Below are positions 55,835 to 64,000 of a stretch of 64,000 nucleotides of DNA, piece after piece. Positions within the stretch are counted from its first letter, which is position 1; each line of letters begins with the position of its first letter. The notes beneath the pieces were generated by a model. That model searched no databases, had not been told where the DNA came from, and worked only from the letters and a program-made list of their open reading frames with translations. Origin of the DNA: JBGSKV01 sp041740975 (GTDB taxonomy: Bacteria > Bdellovibrionota_B > Oligoflexia > Oligoflexales > JALZUQ01); contig JBGSKV010000042.1 of NCBI GenBank assembly GCA_041740975.1, positions 23,075-87,074 on the forward strand, in the 5' to 3' direction. Both the position numbers and the translations under genes were made by a program.

Positions 55835-57687
55835 CGCAACCTCAACTTCAATGTGAAGGTAGCGCCCTGATTCTTTTCCGATACCACCGTCACATCGCCA
55901 CCGAGGTGCCTAGCAAAGTAACGGCTAAGATACAGCCCAAGTCCTGTACCTTTGATACGATAAACGTTGTCGTCTTTTACGCGATAAAACTTCTCAAATA
56001 TCTTCTCATGTTCGTCTGCCGCAATTCCCGGGCCTTGATCATAAACGGAAAGCAAAACGAAGTCGCCTCTTAGAACACTACCTATCCTTATCGAGGTACC
56101 GTCGGGCGAGTATTTGACACTATTTGAAATCAGATTATGAAGTACCTGATCAATCACAGTCGCGTCACTTTGAATTTCTTTCACAGCCAAATCAATTTCA
56201 ATGGTCTGTTTCTTTGCGTCGATTCGCGAAGAGAAACGCTTTATGATTGTTTCGATAATCTTATCTAATTGTACGCTGTCTACTTTGACATGAACGGAAT
56301 CCAGTTGGGCACTCATAAATTGCTGAATGCCGCCCAAATAATCTTCAAACTCTAGCGCAGAATTACAAGCATTGGCGTAAGCTTCTTGCGTATCAGCAGA
56401 CTTCGAAAAGTAGTCACGATGCTTGACTAATCGACTACAAATATCCTTTGACGTCTGTATCAAAGTCACGGACATGTTACCTAAAAAGCTTTTTTGCAAA
56501 CTCAACAATCTTGCCTGAGCCTCCATACTCTCCTGGTCACGTAGCCTACTGGTGATTTCCTGCTTCGCCCTAAGTATGGAAGCCGCGAAAGTCACAAAAA
56601 AACCAACCATGACTGCATCAGCGGTAGGCAAGTCAAATCGGAAATAAGCAAGCACCAGAGACTGTATGAAGATGAGTCCCAACAAACTTAAGAACAAAAT
56701 CAAAAAAACGACTTGGACTGGTAACGTCCAAATGAACCAACAAAAAATCGCGACGGGCAAAACTTGCAGAATGTTCAAAAATACTGGGCTTTCACGTACA
56801 TATTGTCCCGATATAAGGTTCTCCATCGCCGTTGCTATAACCTCTACTAACGGCGAACCATCCTTTAAATCAGCTTCTTGAAATTGAAATGGAGTATTAA
56901 CAAATGTTGTTTCTGAAACACGAAAGCCGAAATTACGGAACGCCGAGTACCCCACTACAACATTAGCATTCTTTAACTGATGATTAACTCGCCCACTAAG
57001 AACATCTCTCACCGAAACTTTGATGAGTTTCTCGGGTCGATAATACTTGAGTACGACGGACTTCAATCCTTCTTTTTCAGGAACTTGATTCAAATATAAA
57101 TCAAATTCACGAAATTCTTCTGGAGCAGCCACTTTAGCAACCTGAGCGATGAGATAAGGCTGTTGATCCACGTCAGAAACTGATCGCACGGGAAGCGTCC
57201 GAACCATTTCTTCTCGATATCGACGGGAAATGCCCGAGGGCAAAATGGTCTTGTGAATTCGGTCTGAAGTTAGGTTCTGTAATTGATCTTTGCTTTGGTC
57301 AAAAACGCCAAAAAAAACATTTGAGTATGAGGCGTAGGCCGAATACAAAACTTCGCGTTCGGGATTATCATATTTGTAGACTTGCGAATGCAGAAGTACG
57401 GATACAGTTTTGGGATTATCGCGCAGAATGCGTTGGATCAGGGCATTCAAGGCGCCGTAAGAAAATTCTTTGGCACCCTCATCAGACCTGCGGATATCCT
57501 CTTCATCAATCCCCACAATGACCACATGTGTTGGATCACCGGCGTAAGAAGCCAAGTAACTTTTGATTGCGTAGAAAGGTTTTTCGATAGCCATGCGTAA
57601 GGGTGACAAAAAATAGATACTAAAAATAATACCCGTAAGGATGGCAAAGTTAAAAACGAACAGTTTTTCGGATTTGGTGTTTAGCAT
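55831..57687 (-). CDS. CHASE2 sensor kinase with intact ATPase domain but no phosphoacceptor His
   Basis: About 618 residues from ATG 57687 (a TTG at 57720 is an alternative start). Same layout as the partner: one helix, CHASE2 domain (HVVIVGIDEEDI), three helices, then a kinase core. The H-box position reads FLGNMSVTLIQTS, with Val (V407) where His is expected. The ATPase motifs are complete: HNLISNSVKYS (N box), DQGPGI (G1, 550-555), IFEKFYR, GTGLGL (G2, 580-585). A His exists at 423 but outside the H box. Likely phosphorylates the partner in trans. Confidence 0.87.
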   Translation of the reverse strand: MLNTKSEKLFVFNFAILTGIIFSIYFLSPLRMAIEKPFYAIKSYLASYAGDPTHVVIVGIDEEDIRRSDEGAKEFSYGALNALIQRILRDNPKTVSVLLHSQVYKYDNPEREVLYSAYASYSNVFFGVFDQSKDQLQNLTSDRIHKTILPSGISRRYREEMVRTLPVRSVSDVDQQPYLIAQVAKVAAPEEFREFDLYLNQVPEKEGLKSVVLKYYRPEKLIKVSVRDVLSGRVNHQLKNANVVVGYSAFRNFGFRVSETTFVNTPFQFQEADLKDGSPLVEVIATAMENLISGQYVRESPVFLNILQVLPVAIFCWFIWTLPVQVVFLILFLSLLGLIFIQSLVLAYFRFDLPTADAVMVGFFVTFAASILRAKQEITSRLRDQESMEAQARLLSLQKSFLGNMSVTLIQTSKDICSRLVKHRDYFSKSADTQEAYANACNSALEFEDYLGGIQQFMSAQLDSVHVKVDSVQLDKIIETIIKRFSSRIDAKKQTIEIDLAVKEIQSDATVIDQVLHNLISNSVKYSPDGTSIRIGSVLRGDFVLLSVYDQGPGIAADEHEKIFEKFYRVKDDNVYRIKGTGLGLYLSRYFARHLGGDVTVVSEKNQGATFTLKLRLR

Positions 57688-57747
57688 GCTACAAAATAGT
57701 TCAGTAGGCAGGGAGTACAAATCCCCGACAATTAGTTAATTAAATCA

Positions 57748-59004
57748 TTAAGATCGTAGCATGAATTTGAGAGAGTTCAAAAAGCTATCAGCCCTCATTG
57801 TATTCTTGGCTTCAAACAAACGAGCATAGCTAATGTTTCTATATGGCAGGCCATCTTTCACAGACATGAAAATGGTACCAACATTTTGAAGTTCACTGGA
57901 TTGTTTCCCAATAGGAAAATTGCTATTGCATGATTCGGCAAACACGATTGAAAAGTTCATTTTTAATTCACTTCCCGCCCGAGAAAGGATGCGCGCGTAC
58001 TCTTGCTTAGAAATACCATAAGGTTTCTGCAATTGAGTTTCAAAGTTTTTAAACCAAACTTCCTCACCTAAGCTTTCTTTCCCCAAACCCTGACCACCTA
58101 AAGTTTCCTTACCGAGACCTTGATCCCCTAGCGTCTCTTTACCCAGTCCTTGACCGCCCAGAGTTTCTTTGCCTAGTTCCTGGTCGCCTAAAGTTTCTTT
58201 GCCCATGCTTCCTTGGACACCCATTCCAACTTTAGCGACATGGTTCGCCCCCTTTGACCCTACCGCCTGTAAAAGTGGGCCACTATTTTCTTCACGATAA
58301 ACCATGGCCAAGAACTTCTCTTGATTGATTCCCTTGCTATCAAAGGCTAACTTCGGTCGCAAAATCATATTCTCATCGCCGTGCGACTTTGTAATCAAAA
58401 CATAAGAGTATTTCTCTGGCGAAAAAACCTTCGCAGTCATCTTTAAAGCAGCTCGCAAACTTTCGGTATGTGAGAGTGGATTGCTTTTGTAAATATAGTC
58501 CCACTGATCACTACCAGACACCTTTGCAAATTCAGACTTTTGAAAATCGGCTCCATCTTTTGAATACTCAAAATAACCTAGGCGCGTGGCATAGTTCGAA
58601 AATAAAACCGCATTGACTTGCGACACACCTTGCGCTTTTGGCAAAAGGTCCTTGATCGTGGCGAATTCAGATTCGACCGTCGCCCGGAAAGTCACAAGAT
58701 CTTTTAAAATTGAGTTTTTGGTTTTTAAAGCTTCCTCTTTATGGGGAGCTTTTTGCACGCTATCCAATAGAGTGATCGTATGCTCGAAATTCTTCATCTC
58801 TTCAGAGGTTGGAGAGGTTTCATTAGCGTAATAAATCAGTACAACAGGACGATTCAAAGGCTTAGGTGTGCCAATGACGGTTTCAAGCAAATCCTGTTTT
58901 TGAGCGTAACTGGAAGACGAACAGAGAACCAATAGAAGCCCAGCACTCCACATTCGCCATCTCGACGGTCTATAGGCTCTTGAGTTGTCCGTGTTTAGAC
59001 TCAT
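57748..59004 (-). CDS. Exported caspase-like (clan CD) protein with 10-residue tandem repeats
   Basis: 418 residues from ATG 59004 (a TTG-initiated frame begins at 59058). Signal peptide ending near SYAQ. Catalytic-dyad candidates of clan CD type: LITKSHGDENM (H208-G209, after a hydrophobic strand) and SIVFAESCNSNF (C359, after a hydrophobic strand and acidic residue), resembling legumain/clostripain/caspase patterns. Between them (about 267-315) five copies of LGKETLGDQG-type repeat form a flexible insert. It lies 60 nt upstream of the two CHASE2 genes on the same strand. Catalytic activity is inferred from motifs only. Confidence 0.7.
   Translation of the reverse strand: MSLNTDNSRAYRPSRWRMWSAGLLLVLCSSSSYAQKQDLLETVIGTPKPLNRPVVLIYYANETSPTSEEMKNFEHTITLLDSVQKAPHKEEALKTKNSILKDLVTFRATVESEFATIKDLLPKAQGVSQVNAVLFSNYATRLGYFEYSKDGADFQKSEFAKVSGSDQWDYIYKSNPLSHTESLRAALKMTAKVFSPEKYSYVLITKSHGDENMILRPKLAFDSKGINQEKFLAMVYREENSGPLLQAVGSKGANHVAKVGMGVQGSMGKETLGDQELGKETLGGQGLGKETLGDQGLGKETLGGQGLGKESLGEEVWFKNFETQLQKPYGISKQEYARILSRAGSELKMNFSIVFAESCNSNFPIGKQSSELQNVGTIFMSVKDGLPYRNISYARLFEAKNTMRADSFLNSLKFMLRS
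58067..58210. repeat. 30-bp tandem repeat, five copies, in caspase-like gene
   Basis: Unit of 30 nt (10 codons, minus-strand LGKETLGDQG/GGQG). Copies differ at synonymous and few non-synonymous positions, so the reading frame and residues have been kept. Confidence 0.9.
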
Positions 59005-59272
59005 TATATGACCAGTTCTTCCTAATTCAGTATACTTTTGAAACCGATTTGACCTCAATTGCCGTCTAGGACTTCATCTCATATTTAATGCTAACATTTC
59101 ACTTATATTGACTTTTTAGACCAATTGGCGACTTTAGAAGCTCCTCAGCATTTAAAGCCGCACCCTAAAAAATGCAAATTGGGTGCCAATGAATGTTGGA
59201 CCAAGCAAAGTAGACCATCCCGTTCGATAGATGCTAATGTTTCGGCATTACAAGCTCGCTTTGGAGGTTCAC

Positions 59273-60226
59273 TTGTCTGCTCCCATCATACCTGGCGCTA
59301 CTGAAGAGACCGTGAAGTCGCCCGCCCAGAGCAACAAGTCAATGCACGTCGGAAAACCAGCCTGGTTAAAAACCGACATACCCACTGGCAAGACTTTTTT
59401 TGAAATCAAACGCAGTTTGCGCAGCGATAATCTTTTTACAGTTTGCGAAGAAGCAAAATGCCCCAATATCGGCGAGTGCTGGAACACCCGCACGGCGACC
59501 TTTATGATATTGGGTGATACTTGCACTCGCGCCTGTCGGTTCTGCAGTGTAAAAACGGGAAATCCTAATGGTTGGCTCGATAAAAACGAACCGCAGAAGG
59601 TTGCGCAAAATTGTAAAAACATGAACTTAAAATACGTCGTCATCACAATGGTCGATCGAGATGATTTGGAAGACGGAGGCGCCGCTCATATTAGCGAAGT
59701 CGTGCGCGTCGTCAAAGAGATGAACCCCGAGATTAAGGTCGAACTCCTGGCTGGCGATTTCCGAAACAATAGAGAAAGCCTCAAGACTGTCCTCGCTTCA
59801 CAACCGGAAGTATTTGCGCATAATTTAGAAACAGTCGAAAGACTCACTCCGCGCGTTCGCGATGCTCGTGCAGCTTATAAGCAGTCCCTCGAGGTACTTA
59901 GAGTCGTAAAAGACATGGCAGAGTATCCGCTTCTTACGAAAAGCGCTTTGATGCTTGGACTTGGTGAAGATAAAGATGAGATTTTCAAGACTTTACGCGA
60001 CATGCGCGAAGTAAACGTTGATTTTGTCACTGTGGGTCAATATATGCGACCGACAAAGAAACACCTCAGCATTAAAGAATGGGTGGAGCCTAAGGTTTTT
60101 GAAGAAGTGGGTGCTTTTGCGTTAGAAGTCGGCTTTATGTCGGTGGCTTCAAGTCCGTTAGTACGAAGCTCATACAAAGCGAGGCAGTTTTACGATGACG
60201 CCATTGCAAAAAAAAATTCAAAATAG
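59273..60226 (+). CDS. lipA: Lipoyl synthase
   Basis: 317 residues from TTG 59273, chosen because GGAGG stands 5 nt upstream and the frame from 59231 would add 14 residues without a ribosome site. Radical SAM motif CTRACRFC, auxiliary cluster CEEAKCPNIGEC, and the C-terminal RSSYKA. Inserts sulfur into octanoyl groups of E2 and GcvH proteins; a client E2 is encoded at the start of the window. Confidence 0.96.
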   Translation: MSAPIIPGATEETVKSPAQSNKSMHVGKPAWLKTDIPTGKTFFEIKRSLRSDNLFTVCEEAKCPNIGECWNTRTATFMILGDTCTRACRFCSVKTGNPNGWLDKNEPQKVAQNCKNMNLKYVVITMVDRDDLEDGGAAHISEVVRVVKEMNPEIKVELLAGDFRNNRESLKTVLASQPEVFAHNLETVERLTPRVRDARAAYKQSLEVLRVVKDMAEYPLLTKSALMLGLGEDKDEIFKTLRDMREVNVDFVTVGQYMRPTKKHLSIKEWVEPKVFEEVGAFALEVGFMSVASSPLVRSSYKARQFYDDAIAKKNSK

Positions 60227-60239
60227 CGCAAGGTGATGG

Positions 60240-61163
60240 GTGAGATTTACGAAACGTCTGAAGCGGTTTTTTCTTCATATTACATTGCGACCATTATTGT
60301 TTTTGGGCCCCCGCATTCCCAAAGCATTTTTACCTTTGATCGCGAAATTTACTTTTCTGCTCGCCAAGCCTTTTCTGCGTAAAGAATATGAGAATCTCGA
60401 ACGCAATATGGAAATCGTTCTGAAACTGCCTAAAAGCGAGCGCGCCGCTTTTGCCGACGCTTGCATCAAACATCAAATCATATGCGCTCTCGAAACATTA
60501 AATGCACTGCATCATTCTGATAATGTCAGGATCGATGGCCTTGAAAAAGCTGAAGCCGACATGGCCAGATTATCGCAAAAGGATAGGGGCCTTATTGCTG
60601 TCACCGCCCATTGTGGGAGCTGGGAGATAAGCGGGTCTATTATTGCGAGACTCAGCCCCTATCCTGCTTATGCTTTGGCAAAACCAGCCAAGCAGAAGTT
60701 CTTGACGGATTTTATGACAAAATTGCGCGAGAAGCAGAAAAATATGACCGTTGTTTGGAACAATGATCCCAAGCTTCTTCGTCGGTTGATCGCCGCCATT
60801 AAGGAAAAAGCCACCATTGGCATTGTGATGGACCAGCGTCCCAACCAGCCTGGCGAGCCTGATGTGCAGTTTTTTGGACAACCAACTGATTTTGTCGCTG
60901 GACCCGCAAAACTTGCATTACAATATGACACGCCTATCATCAGTATTTATTGTTTGAGAGTCGGGCCTTTTCATTACGTTTGCGAAACGAAAGAAATCTC
61001 ATTTGACTTCAAGCAAACGACCAGTCAGGAACTCAATCAGAAACTGGCCGCCGACATGGAAAATGTGATCCGTCGCTATCCTGAACAGTGGACCTGGAAC
61101 TACAAACGCTGGAAGTTAAATGGGTCCACCCCGACCATTTACGAATTAAATTTTAAATCGTAA
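60240..61163 (+). CDS. LpxL/HtrB-type lysophospholipid acyltransferase
   Basis: 307 residues from GTG 60240 with AAGG 7 nt upstream; 13 nt after lipA. N-terminal hydrophobic anchor. Catalytic motif HCGSWE (HxxxxE type), then DQRPNQPG and FVAGPAKLAL. Late acyltransferase of lipid A or related lipid. The last 15 or so codons lie in a 33-bp inverted repeat whose other arm starts at the stop codon. Confidence 0.9.
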   Translation: MRFTKRLKRFFLHITLRPLLFLGPRIPKAFLPLIAKFTFLLAKPFLRKEYENLERNMEIVLKLPKSERAAFADACIKHQIICALETLNALHHSDNVRIDGLEKAEADMARLSQKDRGLIAVTAHCGSWEISGSIIARLSPYPAYALAKPAKQKFLTDFMTKLREKQKNMTVVWNNDPKLLRRLIAAIKEKATIGIVMDQRPNQPGEPDVQFFGQPTDFVAGPAKLALQYDTPIISIYCLRVGPFHYVCETKEISFDFKQTTSQELNQKLAADMENVIRRYPEQWTWNYKRWKLNGSTPTIYELNFKS

Positions 61164-61184
61164 ATGGTCGGGTGGACCCATTTA
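61117..61184. repeat. Long inverted repeat across the 3' end of the acyltransferase gene
   Basis: Arms 61117-61150 and 61152-61184 match over about 33 bp with one bulge and one mismatch. The stop codon lies in the second arm. No T-run follows, so it is not a standard terminator, though the hairpin would protect or end the mRNA. Confidence 0.9.
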
Positions 61185-61201
61185 ATGATAAGATTTGAGA
61201 T

Positions 61202-61858
61202 ATGATGCGAACGATTACCCAACGATTAAATGCTGCGCCTGCGAGGTCTTTCGAATTCGCGATGATTTTGGCTTGTCTGTTCTTTGCCGATCCAACAATA
61301 AATTCCTGTATTTACGGCCTACTCATAAGCTCGATAGGTTTAATTCTGAAACTTTGGGCATCAGGCTACAAACGACCCAAGCAAAACCTCGATACAAGCG
61401 GACCTTATGGCTTCGTTCGTCACCCGAAATCGCTGGGTACATTTTTATTGATTCTGGGACTTAGCATTGCCGGCTATAGCTTTTACTTTACGCTCTTCTT
61501 TTTGCTAGCATCTGCTCTTGTCTTTTGGAATAGAATTTCTAATGAGGAAAAAAGAAGAGTCGATTCGAAAAACCCTTCGTATCATGAATATAGAGCGTAC
61601 GTCCCGAGATTCTTCCCAGCCACCAGACCGTACCGACATCTCGGAGAGAGTGATGCAACCTTCTCATTGCGATATTCGTTTTTAGTGCGACGAAATCGCG
61701 AACTCGAAGGAATTTTTGTTTTCCTCATAGCTTACTCCGCTATGTTTAGTCTGCAGGCTTTCGAGTACCACCGCTCATTCCAGATCGGGATCGTGGTGGT
61801 TTCGGCGGCCCTAGTTTGCGCTGGATTCCTTTCGCACCGGTCTCGACGGACGACATAG
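61202..61858 (+). CDS. Isoprenylcysteine methyltransferase-like (ICMT/PEMT fold) membrane protein
   Basis: 218 residues. Helices near 15-55 and 85-110, the family motif GPYGFVRHPKSLGTFL, the NEEKRR acidic/basic motif and YHEYRAYVPRF. SAM-dependent methyltransferase of unknown substrate in the membrane. Probably in the lipA-acyltransferase transcript. Confidence 0.83.
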   Translation: MMRTITQRLNAAPARSFEFAMILACLFFADPTINSCIYGLLISSIGLILKLWASGYKRPKQNLDTSGPYGFVRHPKSLGTFLLILGLSIAGYSFYFTLFFLLASALVFWNRISNEEKRRVDSKNPSYHEYRAYVPRFFPATRPYRHLGESDATFSLRYSFLVRRNRELEGIFVFLIAYSAMFSLQAFEYHRSFQIGIVVVSAALVCAGFLSHRSRRTT

Positions 61859-61991
61859 TTTGGTTTTTTAATCCCTCTTAGCAATTTGATTTTTCCTAAT
61901 AAATTCAATTACCTATTTCCACCTGTTTAGGCAGGCAAATCACGAATATCTTTAGATAAAAACTCAACAGTCGATAGCTCGAAGGACTCTA

Positions 61992-64000
61992 ATGAATACC
62001 CAGAAAGGGTTTGCGCGAGTGGATAGTAAGGACAATATCTTGGCCCATGCGAATAAGCTTATCTTTGCAAAATGCTTTGCAGAGGCTGAAGAGCTATTGA
62101 AGCCAATGATGGAGAACTTCGACTCTCCTGAAAATGTTTTGGCGCAAGTACGATACTTAGAATTAGCCCTTAAGCAAAACACACTGCGAATCATCTCTGA
62201 GGACTTGAAAAAACTCTACAAAAAGAATCCCACGAACCATCTTCTCCTTCTCGTATTGAATCTGGCCGAACAATTAGGAGAAATGATAAACGTCGACACG
62301 GCCATTGATCGCCATATGAACTACATTCAAACCCACGGCGCACATGCAGGGGCTTACTATGGAATAGGCTTTGGTTTGGAAGCAAAAGACGAACTGAAAA
62401 GAGCCAAATACAACTATCAGCAAAGTCTCAACGAAGATCCAAACTGGCATCCCAGTTTGTTTGGTTTGAGTCAAATCTACTACAAGCTCGGTGACGAAAA
62501 GCGGGGCGACCAGTACTTTTATATGTTTGAAGAAGTGACTCCGTTCAACGTTTATGGAAACTTTGAGACGCACCGCGATCTCAGTCGTGAATTCCTCGAG
62601 CAAAAACGGTTTGACGATGCCATAACCTGCTTGAGGACACTTACCCAGTGGTGGGTACAAAACAAAGGCGTTTGCCCGACAGAAATACTCATCTTCGAAT
62701 GCTTGGCAGAATCCAAAATCGAAGCCGGGCGTAAAAGCTTTGGCAAATCAGAAGCTCTTGTGACCAGAGCCAGAGAGATAGCCCGTGGACTACTCGAATC
62801 CACGCAAGCGAACTCTGACATTTTATATTTTACGGCGAAGATTCTGGAAGACTACGATGAACAAAAACTGGCACTCTCTTTCTACAAAAAAGTTCTTAGC
62901 AATGAGTCCTCAGATCCCGTCCTTATTCAGAAAATTGGCAGTCAGCTGCTCTCCAGCGGTAGCTATGAAGATGCCAAATCACTTTTCGAAGAAGCCTATA
63001 CTCATCATCCTGACAATCCGGAGATTCGCTTTTGCTTACTTGTCGCAAAAATGAAACTGTCTGACGTCAATATTGAAGAATATTTGATGGGCAAAGAACG
63101 CATGCGCCGCTTAAAGCAGACGCAAGGTGACAAAGTGGAACTGCTTGCCCTTCTTCATAGTTTGATGGCAAAGTTTGACGCCGATCCGGAAGTTCACGCT
63201 TACTTAGCAGACGTTTATCTTAATCTGGGAAACCGCAAAAAAGCCGAAATTCACTACGAAAAAATGTATGCGCTTGAAAGCCGATCAAAACACACACTCT
63301 TCAAATACGCGCAGTATGTTACCCAACATGGCACCGCTCGCCAGGCCCGTGAAGTGATCAACTCGTTACAGGACAACCGCCGACTCACTCAGAAAGAGCA
63401 AACGGACCTCAATTGGCTAGACGCGTCCCTCCATGCTAAAAACGGCAATTTTAAAGAATCATCCAAGGTCATTGCGCATATACTCAAAGTAGAGCCATGG
63501 AATTTGGCGTATTTACTGCAAGAAACCATTAATAAAACCAAAATATACCAAGAATCCAATCCGAATGTCGAAACAACCGATCGCATTATTTCGCAACTTC
63601 AAAATCAGCCCCAACTTGAAGTCGACTGGCAAGAGTTCAACGAACAAACGGAAAAGCTCGAAAATGAAATGCAAATTGAGTTGTGCTATCTGAGGACAAA
63701 ACTTTATTTCCTTTTCAGCAGTGGGTCGTATGGTGCCCTTAAAGGTATGACTGCGATGGCGTCACGATTTGACGCCGAAAAAGGAATTTACGAACTCATC
63801 AAACTCATGAATACGAATTATGATCACCCTTCACTTTTTTGGGCAATTGGTTGTCTCTACAAAGAAGTCTGGCAACTTCAAACCGCACGTATGTGGTTCA
63901 AGCAAGGCCTCCTTCATCCAAATCTTACCAGTACGTTCAAAGCTTCTATCTATCTTGAAAAAGCCGACTGCTATATTTGGGAAGAGAACAACTTTCAAAA
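61992..64000 (+). CDS. Large TPR-repeat protein (3' end beyond window)
   Basis: Frame opens at ATG 61992 (AAGGA 7 nt upstream) and stays open to the last base, at least 669 residues. No signal peptide, so cytoplasmic. Repeated TPR-like helical pairs: ALSFYKKVLSNESSDP, AYLADVYLNLGNRKKAEIHYEK, LFWAIGCLYKEVWQLQTARMWFKQG. Scaffolding or protein-binding role; partner unknown. Confidence 0.9.
   Translation, partial: MNTQKGFARVDSKDNILAHANKLIFAKCFAEAEELLKPMMENFDSPENVLAQVRYLELALKQNTLRIISEDLKKLYKKNPTNHLLLLVLNLAEQLGEMINVDTAIDRHMNYIQTHGAHAGAYYGIGFGLEAKDELKRAKYNYQQSLNEDPNWHPSLFGLSQIYYKLGDEKRGDQYFYMFEEVTPFNVYGNFETHRDLSREFLEQKRFDDAITCLRTLTQWWVQNKGVCPTEILIFECLAESKIEAGRKSFGKSEALVTRAREIARGLLESTQANSDILYFTAKILEDYDEQKLALSFYKKVLSNESSDPVLIQKIGSQLLSSGSYEDAKSLFEEAYTHHPDNPEIRFCLLVAKMKLSDVNIEEYLMGKERMRRLKQTQGDKVELLALLHSLMAKFDADPEVHAYLADVYLNLGNRKKAEIHYEKMYALESRSKHTLFKYAQYVTQHGTARQAREVINSLQDNRRLTQKEQTDLNWLDASLHAKNGNFKESSKVIAHILKVEPWNLAYLLQETINKTKIYQESNPNVETTDRIISQLQNQPQLEVDWQEFNEQTEKLENEMQIELCYLRTKLYFLFSSGSYGALKGMTAMASRFDAEKGIYELIKLMNTNYDHPSLFWAIGCLYKEVWQLQTARMWFKQGLLHPNLTSTFKASIYLEKADCYIWEENNFQ

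Noticed and set aside
58067..58210. Tandem 30-bp units as a CRISPR array
   Set aside because: No spacers; units are contiguous and coding.

Overview
The window comes from a Gram-negative bacterium. It carries many exported lipoproteins, outer-membrane beta-barrel candidates ending in Phe, and a lipid A-type acyltransferase. The mix of eukaryotic-like Ser/Thr kinases, a PP2C phosphatase, PEGA-domain proteins, a PilZ protein, class II DAHP synthase, a hemX-hemA-hemC run and very many secreted proteins suits a Bdellovibrionota/Oligoflexia-type (former deltaproteobacterial) organism. That assignment is inference; no rRNA or tRNA gene was seen.

Layout. 0-6.6 kb: 3' end of a 2-oxoacid dehydrogenase E2 gene, secreted Ca-binding and metalloprotease genes, then chorismate mutase convergent with a DUF2238/class II DAHP synthase pair. 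6.7-12.5 kb: hemX-hemA-hemC, a composite palindromic element (A), rlmN and a small outer-membrane protein. 12.6-20.4 kb: ricT-like/holB/tmk operon (minus strand), a Ser/Thr kinase with a PEGA-like tail, a second copy of the palindromic element (B), a flavin reductase-like gene, and xseA-xseB. 20.3-35 kb: a signalling and envelope region with a TPR-barrel/GYF-like/PP2C operon, a DUF429 gene, a second TPR-barrel protein, PilZ plus 5'-nucleotidase, a second Ser/Thr kinase and two tandem paralogous PEGA proteins. 35-39.9 kb: coaE, a Ski2-like helicase, a HIT protein and an exported thioredoxin-fold protein. 40-45.6 kb: an accessory block of exported, mostly Cys-rich proteins of unknown function. 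45.6-52 kb: lon, clpX, clpP, dapA. 52-54 kb: AI-2E-type permease, SMR transporter, lipoprotein. 54-59 kb: an unusual three-gene signalling locus. 59.2-64 kb: lipA, an LpxL-type acyltransferase, an ICMT-like methyltransferase and a TPR protein cut by the window end.

Two things stand out. (1) Elements A (about 9840-10462) and B (about 17195-17795) are two copies, in opposite orientation, of a roughly 600-bp non-coding composite element. It has terminal inverted repeats, an embedded terminator, a giant hairpin whose about 90-nt loop is conserved while 13 stem pairs change with compensation, an internal module that is flipped between copies, and a second hairpin. (2) The minus-strand locus 53981-59004 encodes an exported caspase-like protein with a 10-residue tandem repeat, followed by two CHASE2 sensor kinases. 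One has lost the phosphoacceptor His but keeps the ATPase motifs; the other keeps the His box but has lost the ATPase motifs. They look like complementary halves of one kinase, perhaps coupled to a periplasmic protease.
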